Of a stretch of 64,000 nucleotides of DNA, positions 41,163 through 55,351 are shown piece after piece. The position numbers and the translations under genes are program-made. Every line of letters begins with the position of its first letter. Within the stretch, counting starts at the first letter, position 1. Origin of the DNA: Ancistrus triradiatus (lineage: Eukaryota; Chordata; Actinopteri; Siluriformes; Loricariidae); contig JAJAGP010002198.1 of the NCBI GenBank assembly GCA_025084515.1, positions 1 to 64,000 of the forward strand, given 5' to 3'. The notes under the pieces were generated by a model that worked only from the letters and a program-made list of their open reading frames with translations, had not been told where the DNA came from and searched no databases.

Positions 41163-41344
41163 GATCCGACGGTTCTGCCTCCAGACACCGCACCAGTGCC
41201 ACGCACTCGTTCCTCCACGTCCTCTCGCTCTCTTTTCTCCTTTCCTTTTTTTTCCATCTTTGTCCCGGGCCGTCCTGTCCTCACAGCTCCAGTGGTCGGC
41301 TCAGGTCTCACGGGGGACGAGAAGGGTGTTTGATTTCTTCCACA
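41163..41344 (+). other. xirp2: Probable xirp2 5' UTR portion of exon
   Basis: A strong polypyrimidine tract (cttctttttttccatactttctttctctctcc) ends in gtgagcag at 41162, implying that a noncoding exon lies further upstream. A possible donor catat|gtgagt at 41045 would leave a very short intron of about 118 bp filled by (GT)n; this pairing is inference. Confidence 0.45.
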
Positions 41345-41509
41345 ATGGAAACTCAATCAGCAAACGTAGAAGAGGAGCTGAAAGAAGAGGGACCCACACG
41401 GGCCGCCGATGCCAAAGAGGACCTGCAGGAGAGCAGGCGCATCGAGAGGTTCGACATCCCGCTCAGCAACCTGAAGAACATGTTTGAAAAACCACCAGTG
41501 CACAAAACA
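41345..41509 (+). CDS. xirp2: xirp2 first coding exon
   Basis: ATG at 41345-41347 in a good context (A at -3, G at +4), METQSANVEEELKEEGPTRA, then RRIERFDIPLSNLKNMFEKP and PVHKT before donor ACA|gtaagt. The frame is open upstream, but the stretch above the ATG is a pyrimidine-rich acceptor (ctctttgtgagcag, AG at 41161-41162), so 41163-41344 is most likely 5' UTR of the same exon. Confidence 0.85.
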
Positions 41510-43600
41510 GTAAGTTGGATGTATGTGTATGGTGGATGTGCTGCCTCTGCTTGAGTGGCCTTTATGGCAAGTGCTTTGGTTTGAAGCTTATATGCATAAG
41601 CAACACTCAGAAATGATTCCTCATGGGTTCTCCTTTAAGACCTCTCCATGAGATGTAATGGTTGTTTTCACATCAGGATTGGTTTGTCAAATGGGTTCGG
41701 CATGGATCCTTTAGCTTTTTACGTAGAACCTTCAGGGATCCCTCAAGGGCAAGAAACCAAAGAAGACTTTGGTGTGAAACCTGAAAACTCTTCAAGAATT
41801 GACTATATTTATCTAGTATTACTATTATTAATAGAATTACTAGTAGAAACACTGGCAAAAGGGTAATTTCACAACATTTACTGTGTCTATAAAAGGTTGT
41901 TGATGTTCCAAATTGTTCTTTACACCCCTGAATGACTTTTTAAAGTGGTTGTGTTTGGGGAAAAAAACTCTTTTTATTCAAAACTAAAACTTTAGAAGTT
42001 CCCTCAGAGAAACAGATTGCACTAGGTGGAACCTTTTCACATGATGCATGATATGTTTGGGTTCCTCATTTACATCATAATCATTTAAAGTTCTAGGCCC
42101 AGCACTGCTCACTTCTGAGCAGAACCATCTGAAATCATAAAGGATCTTTCAACTGGAAATGGTTCTTTGCTCCTGAAAAAGGCTTTCTAAAGCAGTTGTG
42201 TTTGGCAACTGTTCTGTGGTTGGGTTATTCCTAAAGATATTTAGAGATATGTAGAGGTTCCTGAAGTGCTCCAATATCATTAAAGGTTCCAGTTACAGAC
42301 TGCATCTACTTAAGACACTTTTGAAAAACATAATGATTCCTTGGACCTTAAAATGACTTTTTAAAGTGGTTTTGTTTGGAATTGTTTTTGTGGTAGGATT
42401 TAAAATACATTTTTTACGAGTTCTTTAAACACCAAAAACACCATTATAAACATTTAGTTCAAAGGGAAAATATTTGTGGACATTTTACCAAACTATTCCT
42501 AACAAATCACATTTCTCTGGACTGTTCCCATAAGCTAATTAGCAGCATTCTGAGTGAATTGCAATAAGGTTGTAAGAGATTTAAAACTCACTACACACAC
42601 ACACACATACAGATGATATACACATACATGCAAAGAAAAAGCGTTATTTTACTTTATTTCTGGATCTTTTCCTCTACACTCAGTTTTTTCCTAAATAACC
42701 CTATAATTTGTGTGTGTGTGGGTGTGTGGGTGGGTGTGTGTGTGTGTGTGGCAGGCAGTTTTACAGCTCTTACTTACTTTATTACTGTTCTCTCAAAATG
42801 TTTCTAGTTACAGGGACAGTTCAGAGAAATGTGATTTAAAGGAATAGTTTGGTAAAAAAACAAAAATGATTTTCCCGTATGGCAAATGTAGTTGCTCAGC
42901 AAAGACAACTGGTGTTTGGTGTTTGGTTTTGCACTACAGCTTTGAGGCTAATGTTGCTAAAGGAAGTATTTTCCATAAATACAAGCGCAAGTGTAGTTTA
43001 AGTTTATACATCATTATGACGACTACCAAGCCCACAAGCATAGAAAGACCTTATTTTTTACTTTGTGGGAATATGTTGCTGGGGTTTTTTTCACAAAACA
43101 TCAACTTTCTTTTGAAGAACCAGAAGAGCCAAATGATTTGCTTAAGGTTACTGAGGTTAAGGTTGGGGTTAGGTGAAGCATTATTCAGCTACAGTAAATT
43201 TATGTCAATGGAAATGTCAGTGTGTCTGCATCCTTAAATTGTGTCCTTAAAATCTTTATCTTTTTAGTCAAAAACTGGTTACTATTAAAATAACAATACC
43301 ATCCCCGGGCATTCCAGCAACAACTCCTCTCCAGCCCCTGCATAACAATTTTTCAAAAAATATTGTGATCATACTCAGCATTTACAAAGTTATAACATTA
43401 TCAAAACAATTGTTTTATAAATAGGGATGCTCAGACGTCATTGTGATCTAATGCAAGCCCATCACTAGACTGGTTCAAGAGTAGACGGCTGTCAGGGTGA
43501 CCAAGCTCGAGGAGGTGCTGTCGACATCCAGCAAGAGCTGTTACTATGAAACGTGACCTTTAAAATCCTAGAGCAGATCTTAATAATTCAAAAAGGTCTT

Positions 43601-43676
<76 letters not shown>

Positions 43677-46600
43677 GTCATTCTCTCGCTGTTTCTCTGC
43701 ATGATTTATGAAGCAGGCAGGAGAAGGCAGGGAAACTTAAAGGAAGAGCAGCAGCAATGCCTGCTCGACTTGCTGTCAGTCTGTCTTCACCTCAAGAACT
43801 AAAAAGTAAAACGAAAACCCGTTGACTAAACACAACGCTATTTCCAGTGGGACCATTTCCTTGTTTACATTTAATATTTAAATAATCCATTTTTTATATT
43901 TTTTAATAAACATATTCTAGGCATCAATAGGCTATATAATTTAGATTTTTTTATTTAATTTTATTATTTTGTGTTTACAAATCTGTTGAGGGATTCGTTT
44001 TTGTTTGATGGATACTTGCAAAAAGTAACCAACAGAGGGCAGCACGATATGTACTTATATGACGGATCGTTGCCTTAATGATTGTTCAAGGGAAGCAAGG
44101 ATCTAAAAACTCCTAACTTCACCCACCACCTAAAAAAGTAATAGAGGTGTAAATAGCTAGTGCTACCACCTTCCTCCAGTTCTCATAGTACCTCAATAAA
44201 GCGAATCCATACAGTGTTTTCACTGTAATCATGTTCATGTGAAGTGAGAACAGATTTTGCATGCTAGCTTATTTGAATGGGTTTGATAACTGACATATAG
44301 TTAACAAATTTGATGATGCATTAAGCCTGCCTGCAGGTAAATATTAGCACAGTGAACAGTGTGTTTTGTGGAGCAGGGTTAAAGCTCCAGTATGAAACTG
44401 AATGTCAGACATTTTTTTTATCACAAGGTGAAGAGGTTAGCGGTATTAGCTTATACAGTATATGATTATTGGTCTGTTTTAAACTGACACTGAATTCAAA
44501 AGTGGGTGTCTATTATAAAACGTGGAGTAGGATTTGGGTCAGGAGTGCTCATATATTTCCATTCAATTGCCTAATATGTTTATATAATTTAGCCTTCCTT
44601 TTCCAGAGCAACCCGTTGGAGCCTTGCTCAAGGGCCAAACAACAACATCTTACTGGATCCTAACTCATTACATTCTGATTAGTAGCCTAGAGCCTTAACC
44701 ACTACCCCCTCCATTCAGAATGATTTACCACTGCACTGATAAACTGGCCATTACAGATCTTACTCAAGCTTCTAACAGCTGGAGCTTAGTACAGCTGGGA
44801 TTTGAACTCTCAGCCTGATTAGTAGTCCAGAGCCTTAACAACTGATCTACTGCCATAATTCAGACTGTTTTACAATAGAGCTGAACAGTTGAGGTTTAAG
44901 GGCCTTGATTGAGGGCCAACTGGATGCTTGGTGGAGCTGACATTTGATCTCACAACCTTCTGATTGCCAGTCAAGAGCCTTAAAGTGTGTCATTAATATT
45001 ACAACAGCTCAGTGGCTCAGCATGTAGTCTTGGTGCCACATGTAGTCAAGATCCAGAGTTCAGTCGCTATCTTTCAGGGTCCAAATCCAGAGACATTCCC
45101 TGTCGGGAGGGCTGTAGGACAAGATGTTGGGCCCTTGAGACCCTTAACCCTTAAATCTCAATTATAAGTTGCTCTTGATACAGGTGTCTGGATACTAAGT
45201 GCTGTTAAATTAATGTTTGGCATGTTCATCCACTATCAGTACTGTAAAATTCAAAATGATGGGATGACACTGTTGGGCCCTTGAGAAAAACACTTAAGCC
45301 ACAACCATAAGTCACTCTGGATAAGAACGTTTACTAAATGCCTTAAGATGAGTATTTGGTAAGTTCTCCAATCAGTATTTCTGAATTTGTTTTTTGTTCA
45401 AAACAAAGACGTTCTCTCTTTGAATGGCAGAATGAAGAGCTGGAACTGTTGGGCCCTAGTGCAAGGCCCTTAAGCCTTAACTATAAGCCGCTCTGGATAA
45501 GGAAGCCTTCTAAATGCTATAAAGCGAATGTTCTTCCACCAGCAGCATTTACACTAATCAAAACTGAACCTTTTCTGTTGGGATGACAGGAGCACAAGCT
45601 GCCACTGTTGGGCTCTGGATAAGAGGGTGTTCGAAATGCTTTACAATTATTTTTGACCCAAAATTTACCAATCTATATAATATAAACCTTGTCCTCACAT
45701 TTCATAGGTCTTTAAAAATACTACGCAATTCATTTGTCGCCAGTATTTTGAATCAGCACAATGTTAAAGCCACACTAGCGGTAGTCATCTGCCCAAGTCC
45801 AACCATCTGAGAAATGCTAAATATAGGTGAACTGACACACGGTGGCCTCATGTCTAAAAGTGACGAGCACACAGGCATGCTGTCATCCATCCATGCCCCT
45901 TACAAACCCCCAAGCTAAATCTATGAGTGGAGCTCGGGCTAAAAGCAGCTAACACTTTGTTAAAACAGGACTGTGAGTCTAGGCCTGGCTGCTATCACTC
46001 ATGCTTCTTCTGTGACAAGATGTTCGGTATGTGGCGTTTGTGAGTGTGTGTACATGTGGTCACCCTCACATCTCCAGATATGACATAAGACATTTCGGGT
46101 TAGCTTGAAACCATTTATCGTATTTGAGGTTTGTATTTAAGCAGCACAACTTATGGCGTATGTAATCTAGCATATGTAATTTAGTGGAGCATCTGTTGCC
46201 CACTCGTGTCTAATGATACAAATGTAGGGTAACGTAGATCGTAGGCAATCACTAATGGTGGCAAGAGGACATGTGGGTGTTATTTCACAAATGTTTGTAG
46301 TGGCGCTCACAAGTTGCTGCTGCACCACGACTAATAATCGCAATAACATTAACATTCAGGGTTATTTTAATATTCTTTATTTCATCTCTGCGGTGTCTAA
46401 AATTTCTGAGGTGACATGAACACAGATTAAGTTAACAATTTGTGGGTATGCGGCTATCGTCCAGAAGGTCAAAGATTCAAGTCCAAAACTTGTCAGGCTG
46501 CCACTGTTGTTAACCTTCCTTCCTTCCTTCAACTTTAATTCGTCTGAAGAAATGTAAGGCTGTTTACACAGTGACCTGAATGTTGCGTGTTCAAATTTTA

Positions 46601-49600
46601 AAAACGCAAGTGCTCAGGCTCAAATCATTGGACCCATAAGCAAATTCCTGAAACTTCTCAGCTCAATTGGTTAATGAGAATGTATCGGGAATCCGATAAT
46701 AAATTTAGATACACATTCAGCAGAAACTGCACTCTGAATTTTGAATTTTTCTGGGCCAACAATACATAGTATACACAGTACTCTCCTGCACTTGGATGAG
46801 GAAGTCGGCAGGGCATGACGTAGGGAGTCACGTGGCCAGAGTGATGAGCGCTGGGAAATGTAGTGAGGATAAGGCATGGTCACGCAATAATCGTTGTTTG
46901 TTTTTCACTTTCAATACATTATTTAATAAATTACAATAGTAATTTAATACTTTAGTATAAAATAAGATTTATGTTAATGACTTTGCCCAACTGTAGCTAT
47001 GGTCGTGTTATGCATTAGCTATGCAGTGCGTGATATAGAGAGTCACGAGGCAGGAGTGAGGAGTGCTGGGAAATGTAGTGAGGAAAAGGCGGTTGTGGTT
47101 TTAAGTGTTTCATGTAGCCTACTCTGTTATATACACTATATATTAAGCTCCTCGTTTTCCGATAAATTCAACTTGGATTATTCGACAATGGATTTGTCGG
47201 AACATATCCCCATCGGAAATCGGGGAGCACCTCTACAGTACTGGGCAAAAGTGTTAGGTCACCATCAGATTTGTTGTTTTAGCAATGGTATAATGACCAT
47301 ATATAATTATCTCTCAGTTTGTTCATTAAGATAAACAAAAAGTACAGGAAATATATAAACCACATTTTAAAAATAACCCAATTTTCAGACCAAATGGCTT
47401 CTGTAGGCAAAAGTCAGTATTTAGTGTGATCTCCCCGAAAAAGTGGTTTCTTGGCTGCTATCCTTCCAGAAAGAACATTCCTGGTCAAGCTTCTTCAGAC
47501 TGTAGAAGGGACTACCTGGCATCCTATTGAAGCTGCCAGATGCTGCTATTGCTCAAGGGTAAGGGAAGATCACACTAAATACTTACCACTGTACAGTAGT
47601 CTGTAGAAGCTGTATACATATTTCCTGTATTTTTGGGTTGTATCTTAATACAGAAACTGTGAAATGATTATATATATATATAATCATTTATATATATATA
47701 TATATATAATTTATATATATATATATAGATTATATATATATATATATATTCCTTATTCTATTGCTAATACAACAACTCTAATGGTGGCTTAATACTTTTT
47801 CAAAGTACTTATAGTTTTTAGTTTTTAGATTTAAAGCCACCATGCTGTCTTGTTTGTCTAACTCCAGCTTGGTGACTAATGTTTAAAAATGTCCACTTAT
47901 CACAGAGGCCAGCGAGTAATGAGAGCCTCTCTCTGAAACACAAACAGGAAACCCCCTGACACACAGGCGCTCACACAGTCAGTACACACATGCATGATGC
48001 ATCTCATGTTTAGGTTATTTAACGTTGAACTGGCGTCTGTTTTGCTTGAGCGGCTTTAAATGGACCTTAGCTTTGTAGAACACATCCTGCTGATACTCAG
48101 CATAATAAAGCATATGATTATAAAAGCTACTAGGCACTCACACTGGGACACTAATCTGACGCTGATCTAAACATTTGTAGGAGAAAACTGGAGTACAGGG
48201 AGAAACCCCACAGATGCAGAGTAAACATGGAAACTCCACTCCTGGACCAGGAATCGAACCAGGGCTCTCTGGAGCTGTGAAGCTGTGAACCTCACAGGAT
48301 AAAGACACATCTCAGAGTGCTGACTGTGAAGGACTTTCCTCTACAGTCACCTGGCCTAAACCCCATAGATCATGTATGGGGCACTTGAAGACAGAATAAT
48401 TTGGCTATGTAACAGATTTTACACAAATGTATGGAGTCCATGCATGCTCGAATATACACAGTCATTACACACTAAGGGGGAACATACCGAATACTAATCA
48501 ACTCTGAAATTTATCAAAAGTGTTTTGAAACAGCTGCAAATCCAGCTACTTCCTTCACACTATGGCCTTTGACATGGCCAAATTAAGACGCTCCTTTTTG
48601 ACAATCATTAACATCTGCTTTGTGACCCATTATCCACATAAACCACCTCTTCGCAATCTATGAATACGCTGCAGGTATTTATAGCCCAATCATCCTCGTG
48701 CAGCGCCATCTGCAGGAGCCTGAAGTTACTACCACCTTAAACACGCAAAAGTGACTCATTTATTTGTATGGGGAATATATTTAAACTCTATATTTAGTGT
48801 ATTTACTATATTTATGGCCCTGAAAACTTTGAATGATATGTTTCATTTTGCTTCCCCCATCCCTTTTTTAACTTTGTTCTCTGTAGAGGTCAAATTTTGC
48901 ATAATACTGAATACTTTATCCTTTTAGTCCTAATGCTGTCCCTCTAGCCCTGCGGTCCTGATCTGCTGTATGTATGAATTAGAACAGCTGTTTCCTGCTG
49001 TGGTTTTTGCCACTGTAATCTGACCCTAAAACACACCCTTGACTCTTATGTACGTTTGTGCAAATGTGCCTGTGTTTGTGTGTGCGTAGCCATGTGTTTT
49101 GGGAGTGTGCTGTTACTTTTCCTGCTGTGCTTATTGGTCTTTCCAGCTGAGTAGTTGTCACGGTAACACAGCAGGGAGAACATTTGATTTGCAAATATTA
49201 TCAGGACACGAAATGGCGAGGTCCCGAGGAGAGAACTTATAGAGGGTTATAAAACGACATTAATACAACATCCACAGTGCTCTGAAGATAACGTCTATAA
49301 GTCTCACATTTAGGCTTAGTCTGATGAATGTGACTAAGAATTAGAATGTGATTTTGTCTTGCGTGTTTCAGGAGGAAATTGAAAGGCGTGATGATCAAAA
49401 CGTAGTAATTTGTTAGATGGGGGCAGCAAGGTGGCTCGGTGGGTAGTGCTGTCGCCTCTCAGCAAGAAGGTCCTGGGTTCAATCACAGGTGGAGCGGTCT
49501 GGGTCCTCTCCCTGTTTAGTCTGCAGGTCCTACATGTCTGATAATTTAAATAATTCTTACATATAACATCTAAGCCGCCCAAGGATGATGGGTCCTCCCA

Positions 49601-51919
49601 AGGTTTCTTCCTTAAGGGAGTTTATCCTTGTCACTGTCTCCCTACAGTGGTGCTTGAAATGTTGTGAACCCTTTAGAATTTTCTATATTTCTGCATAAAT
49701 ATGACCTAAAACATCATCAGATTTTCACCCAAGCCCTAAAAGTAGATAGGTAACCCAGTTAAACAAATGAGACAAAAATATTACACTTGATCATTTATTT
49801 ATTCAGGAAAATGATCTAATATTACATATTAGTGAGTGGCAAAAGTATGTGAACCTCTAGTGTAGAAATTAGTGTCAGATGTTTTCAATCAATGGGATGA
49901 CAATCAGGTGTGAGTGGGCACCCTGTTTTAGCTAAAGAACAGGGATCTATCAAAGTCTGCTCTTCACAACACATATTTGTGGAAGTGTATCATGGCACGG
50001 ACAAAGGAGATTTCTGAGGACCTCAGAAAAAGAGTTGCTGATGATCATCAGGCTGGAAAAGGTTACAAAACCATCTCTAAAGAGTTTGGACTCCACCAAT
50101 CCAGAGTCAGACAGATTGTGTACAAATGGAGGAAATTCAAGACATTTGTTACCCTCCCCAGGAGTGGTCGACCAACAAAGTCCAAGAGCAAGGCATGTAA
50201 TAGTTGGCGAGGTCACAAAGGAGCCCAGGGTAACTTCTAAGCAACTGAAGGCCTCTCTCACATTGCCTAATGTTAATGTTCATGAGTCCACCATGAGAAG
50301 AACACTGAACAACAATGGTGTGCATGGCAGGGTTGCAAGGAGAAAGCCACTGTTCTCCAAAAAGAACATTGCTGCTGCTCGTCTGCAGTTTGCTAAAGAT
50401 CACGTGGACAAGCCAGAAGGCTATTGGAAGAATGTTTTATGGACGGATGAGACCAAAATAGAACTTTTTGGTTTAAAAGAACAGTGTTGTGGTTTGTAGA
50501 AAGGAAAAACACTGCATTCCAGCATAAGAACCTTATCCCATCTGTGAAACATGGTGGTGATAGGATCATGGTTTGGACCTGTTTTGCTGCATCTGGGCCA
50601 GGATGGCTTGCCATCATTGATGGAACAATGAATTCTGAAGAATCAGAGAATCAGAGAATTCTAAAGGAAAATGTCAGGACATCTGTCCATGAACTGACTC
50701 TCAAGAGAAGGTGTTCATGGACAGATGCAGGTGGGTCATGCAGCAAGACAATGACATTAAGCACACAAGTCGTTTTAAAAAAAGGGTTAAAGAAGAATAA
50801 AATTCATGTTTTGGAATGGCCAAGTCAAAGTCCTGACCTTAATCCAATGGAAATGTTGTGGAAGGACCTGAAGTGAGCAGCTAATGTGAGGAAACCCACC
50901 AACATCCCAGAGCTGAAGCTGTTCTGTACGGAGGAATGGGCTCAAATTCCTCCAAGCAGGACTGATCAACAGTTACAGGAAACGTTTAGCTGCAGTTATT
51001 GCTGCACAGGGGGGTCACACCAGATACTGAAAGCAAAGGCTCACATACTTTTGCCACTCACTAATGTGTAATATTGGATCATTTTCCTGAATAAATAAAT
51101 GACCAAGTATAATATCTTTGTCTTTTTTGTTTAACTGGGTTCCCTTTATCTACTTTTAGGACCTGTGTGAAAATCTGATGATGTTTGAGGTCATATTTAT
51201 GCAGAAATATAGAAAATTTGAAAGGGTTCACAAACTTTCAAGCACCTCTGTAGGCTTTTGGGATTGGCCTGATAATTTAGAAAATAATGTAAAATCATAA
51301 AGCTGCTTCGCGACAATGCTCAAATGTAACAAGCGCTAAAGAAATACAGCTGACTTGACTTATGATTGTGCAGCTCAAAAGCTAAGCTGTTATTTACTAA
51401 GACTGTATTATATTAAATTCATCTCTGACAGTAAGTCAACAGTGCTTGCTGAAACTGTTTGCACAGTGTCTGGTCTTCACTCAAGGACATGAGTATTGAC
51501 TCGGTGCTCTAAATCTAAAAAAAAACACTGCACTTAGCTTTGCCATATTAAATATTAAACAGGGCATTCTTTGGTCCACGCATTCAGAGTGTACAACGGT
51601 CTCTTATTACCCACTTCGATACACACACATAACTTTGCTGGTAAACATAAATGAAACAGGTTATTTCCTTTAACCCCTCCTCCAGCTCAGTCTCTCTGCC
51701 TTCTCTCGTTAGGAAGTGAAGAGCTCACCATCGTCCCCTGCCAGGACTTTAGATCAAAGGAGCAAGGGATCATCAGGGAAGCAGACATCCAGTCAGGGTG
51801 CAGATATGAGTGACTGTGAGTATCCTCAGTCTTTATTTTAATGCTGCTTGAGTGTTATGTAGTGGAAGGGATGACTGGAGGATGAGCACATATGGAACTT
51901 ATAACTTCATTGCAATGTA

Positions 51920-51969
<50 letters not shown>

Positions 51970-54900
51970 TCACGTGTTGTCTTTTGAGGGCAACCTAATT
52001 GACCACCCTTCTGTTTTGGGCTGTGACATGTTGACAAGTGTGATGACAGTGTGCTGTTTTTACTATATAGTTTTGCTATGATCTTTTGTATAGCAAAAGG
52101 CAGGACTTCTCTTGGCCAAGTGCGAGCAACTCAAATCATTTGAAATATAGTGCATAACAAATGTATAATTATTTTAACAAATTTTGTACAAATTTTGAGC
52201 TTTGGCGTCACAGTAGAAATTCAGGTTCTTGCCTCCGTGCTCACTTCTGGGCATTTCAGACACAATTAGCCGTGTCTGAGAGTGGCGAAACTGGCAGGGG
52301 ATCATCCCCTGGCACTGCAACCCTTCGAGGCCCTGTGCGGTGGATACACATTCATCTGCAGTCCACGACTTCTGGTACAGACTCCCAAGCTGGCACTGAT
52401 CTTAAAGAGGCTCTTAACCCACAATTGCTTGTATTGTAAGATTGCATCAGTTGTAAGTGGCTCTTGATAAGAGCTTTATATATGTTTCATTAGATACTGC
52501 GGCTCAAATGGCACTCATAACACTGTAACATGGCCAAATCCATTTGACTTAAAAATGTTAGATAAAGTAAGAGACATATTAGGCTTTCTGCACATCTAGG
52601 CCATCCTGGAACACTCATCACTGACTCAAAGCATTAACACAACATCAACTGTATTCCTGTAAAAATGTCATAGAGACTACTGACTAAATCTCTGAGCCTT
52701 TAGGAACGTGAGCTTCCTGTGCATCGGAAAAAGAGACAGAAACCAAAAATGCATTGATAGACAATATTACAAACAACACAGAAGAGCATCCAGATCAAAC
52801 AGACTCAGCGAGTGACTGAACCAGTTTTATACAGTAGTCATAAGTTAGAGAGAATATACAGGTAGTGGGGGGGCAAACAAAGTAGTACTACTTATAATAG
52901 GACAGGTATATACACTTACGAACACCATTTACAGCTCGGTACAAATAAGTAGTGTCATCCACACAAACGCGAGTAACTTACACAAAAAACACTTCAACCG
53001 CGTTAGAATAGTCTCTAGTCCAAGTGAGCACACGACTAGTAAGGTAGTTACTTACACACACACACACACAATTGATGGACTTCAGTGCTTAAACTCCCGC
53101 CTCTGCTCGTGGATCTGCATCAATTGATTGGCTGCTTACAGCCACAAAATCCAAAGTCAAAAGACTTTTCAAAGATTAAAAGACTGTTAAAATATTTTTA
53201 TTTTCCATCATAATTTCTTATCATTCTTAAGACCTCAGTCGTTAATTCAAACAGACATTGATTGGATGGTTTTTGAACAGCACATAGCTGTAATAGAGTT
53301 TGTACCCTATACAGACCCCTCCATGCTTTTATATCTCCTTCAGGGCCTTGGCAAAGGACAATATCCAGGTAGTACCTGGTTATGTGGTTAAGGTTATAAC
53401 AAAAATAATTACAGTGGAACCTCGGAATTCAAACTTAATTGGGTCCGTAAGGCTGTTGAAATTCGGATTTCAGTCGGAATCCAATTAATTTCAGACACAC
53501 CCTGAGGCTGGTCATACATACATACAGGTTTTACCTATGTTCAGAGTCGAGATTTTGAACGGGCCGCTTGATGTCCGAATTGATCGAATTCCGAAGCGTT
53601 CGAATTCCGAGAATTCGAATTCCACTGTACAGTGATCCATCACCTAGAGATGAAATTCACAATGTAGCGGCGTTATATTTATTTCATTATTTATATATAT
53701 TTTAAGGCTTTATAAACCCTTTATAAGGCTTTATAAGGGCTTTATAAACACAACACCAGACGTCGATGTGAAGTGGACAAGGAGAGATGCTGATTGTATG
53801 GGCACAGCACAGCAGAGCAAACAGTACTGTGTTTCCATTGTGCATATATACATCTATAAATAGATATTTTTTTTTTAAACCCGTGATACAGTGAGGCTGA
53901 AATAAGTGAACCGAGATATAGCGAGGGACGACTGTATATACAAATAAAAAATGAATTAAATAAGTATTGTCTTGAAGTACATTTAGAAAGACAGTATAAA
54001 TGTCAATACTGAGTATATACTGTATACACACAAACCCATGGGTAATTATTTCTTTTTAAAAGAGGAAGAGAGACACTTCTTCCTTCCGTGCCTTATCTTT
54101 CTGATGAGAATTTGCATAAACATTCAGTTGAGCACTATAATATCATTCACACTCATGCAAACACACACACTTCCAGGAACAACTCTCGGAACAACTCGGA
54201 TTTCTTAAATAAGAATAATAATAATAATGTTTTGAATTCGGAGTGACTTTCTTATGTAAGTAAGTTTGTTCTTCGTCATACTCATTTTTTTTCTACATGA
54301 ATCTATATCTGATCTGTGTTACTCACTTAAGATGAACTTTTGAGTGTGTAAGGTATGGGGGAATGACTCAGTTTCTCACCATGACTTCAAGTTAAGGGCA
54401 TGTCTGGTAGCTGAGCTAAATAAGGGCCACTATGCCGGCGATGCTGGGGGTGAAAGGAGGGGAGGGGGGTCTAAAATAAAACCAGCTGTCTTGGTCTTTG
54501 GCATTCTGAAGTGAACGGGACAGGAAGCAGGAGCTGGTCTCCATACGCTGATACACACATTTAAAATCGAGGAAACCGGTAGCAGCTTATTCTCCAGGTG
54601 GGATCTGTAACTCGGGTGAATCTTTAACAGGGATCATCAGCAAAAGATCCACATAGGTAAGTGATGCAAAACATGAGGCCTTGTGTCAGTGGTTTAGTCA
54701 GTGTACTACAGCTACAGTCTAGATAATACTAAATGTGAATTTTCTTAAAGGTGGTGATATGTAACTTCACATTATAACCAGGTAAACAAAAGTCAAGTCA
54801 AGCCTTAGTCTTTAAATGAGTTTGTGATTGTTGATTAAAATTGTATTATATTTTAATTTTTATTTAGTCGGGCAGTTGATCTTGAATTGTTTTTCATTCA

Positions 54901-55300
54901 TTGAGTGTTTAGTCACTATACATGGTATGAGAGCACACTGAATATTAATGAACACGAGCACAAAGTAACTAGACACTATAGAGTATCTGTAACTGTATTG
55001 GTTTTAAAGGGGAGAGTTTCACGTGGTTACTGAATTACAAGCTGACTATACACTACCTCTAATTGTTTCTGGGACTACATTTTAAACTAGAACTAAAATT
55101 GTTTGAAATTAGGGTTAGGGTGGAAAACAGGAAAAGTGCATTATTCCTAAGAAAATGTATGAATGTATAGGGAAGAAATAAATGTCTAAATGGGACCTGC
55201 TAAGCCCATCTCAGATGGTATCCCAAAGACCTTTGTAAATGCTCCCAAAATAGAGTCAAATACTGGAACTGTCAGACTTAGAGAGATACCGAGAGATACT

Positions 55301-55351
<51 letters not shown>

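Larger units (their letters stand above)
41510..51712. other. xirp2 intron 1, 10.2 kb
   Basis: Holds a loose repeat of 'tgactttttaaagtggttgtgtttgg' (41930, 42175, 42350), a repeat related to the palindrome at 39728 (43060-43170), (CT)n, a cluster of SINE tails (44580-45650), element G copy 2, SINE pieces (48178-48300, 49420-49520) and a family C Tc1 element. No coding signal other than transposase. Confidence 0.7.
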
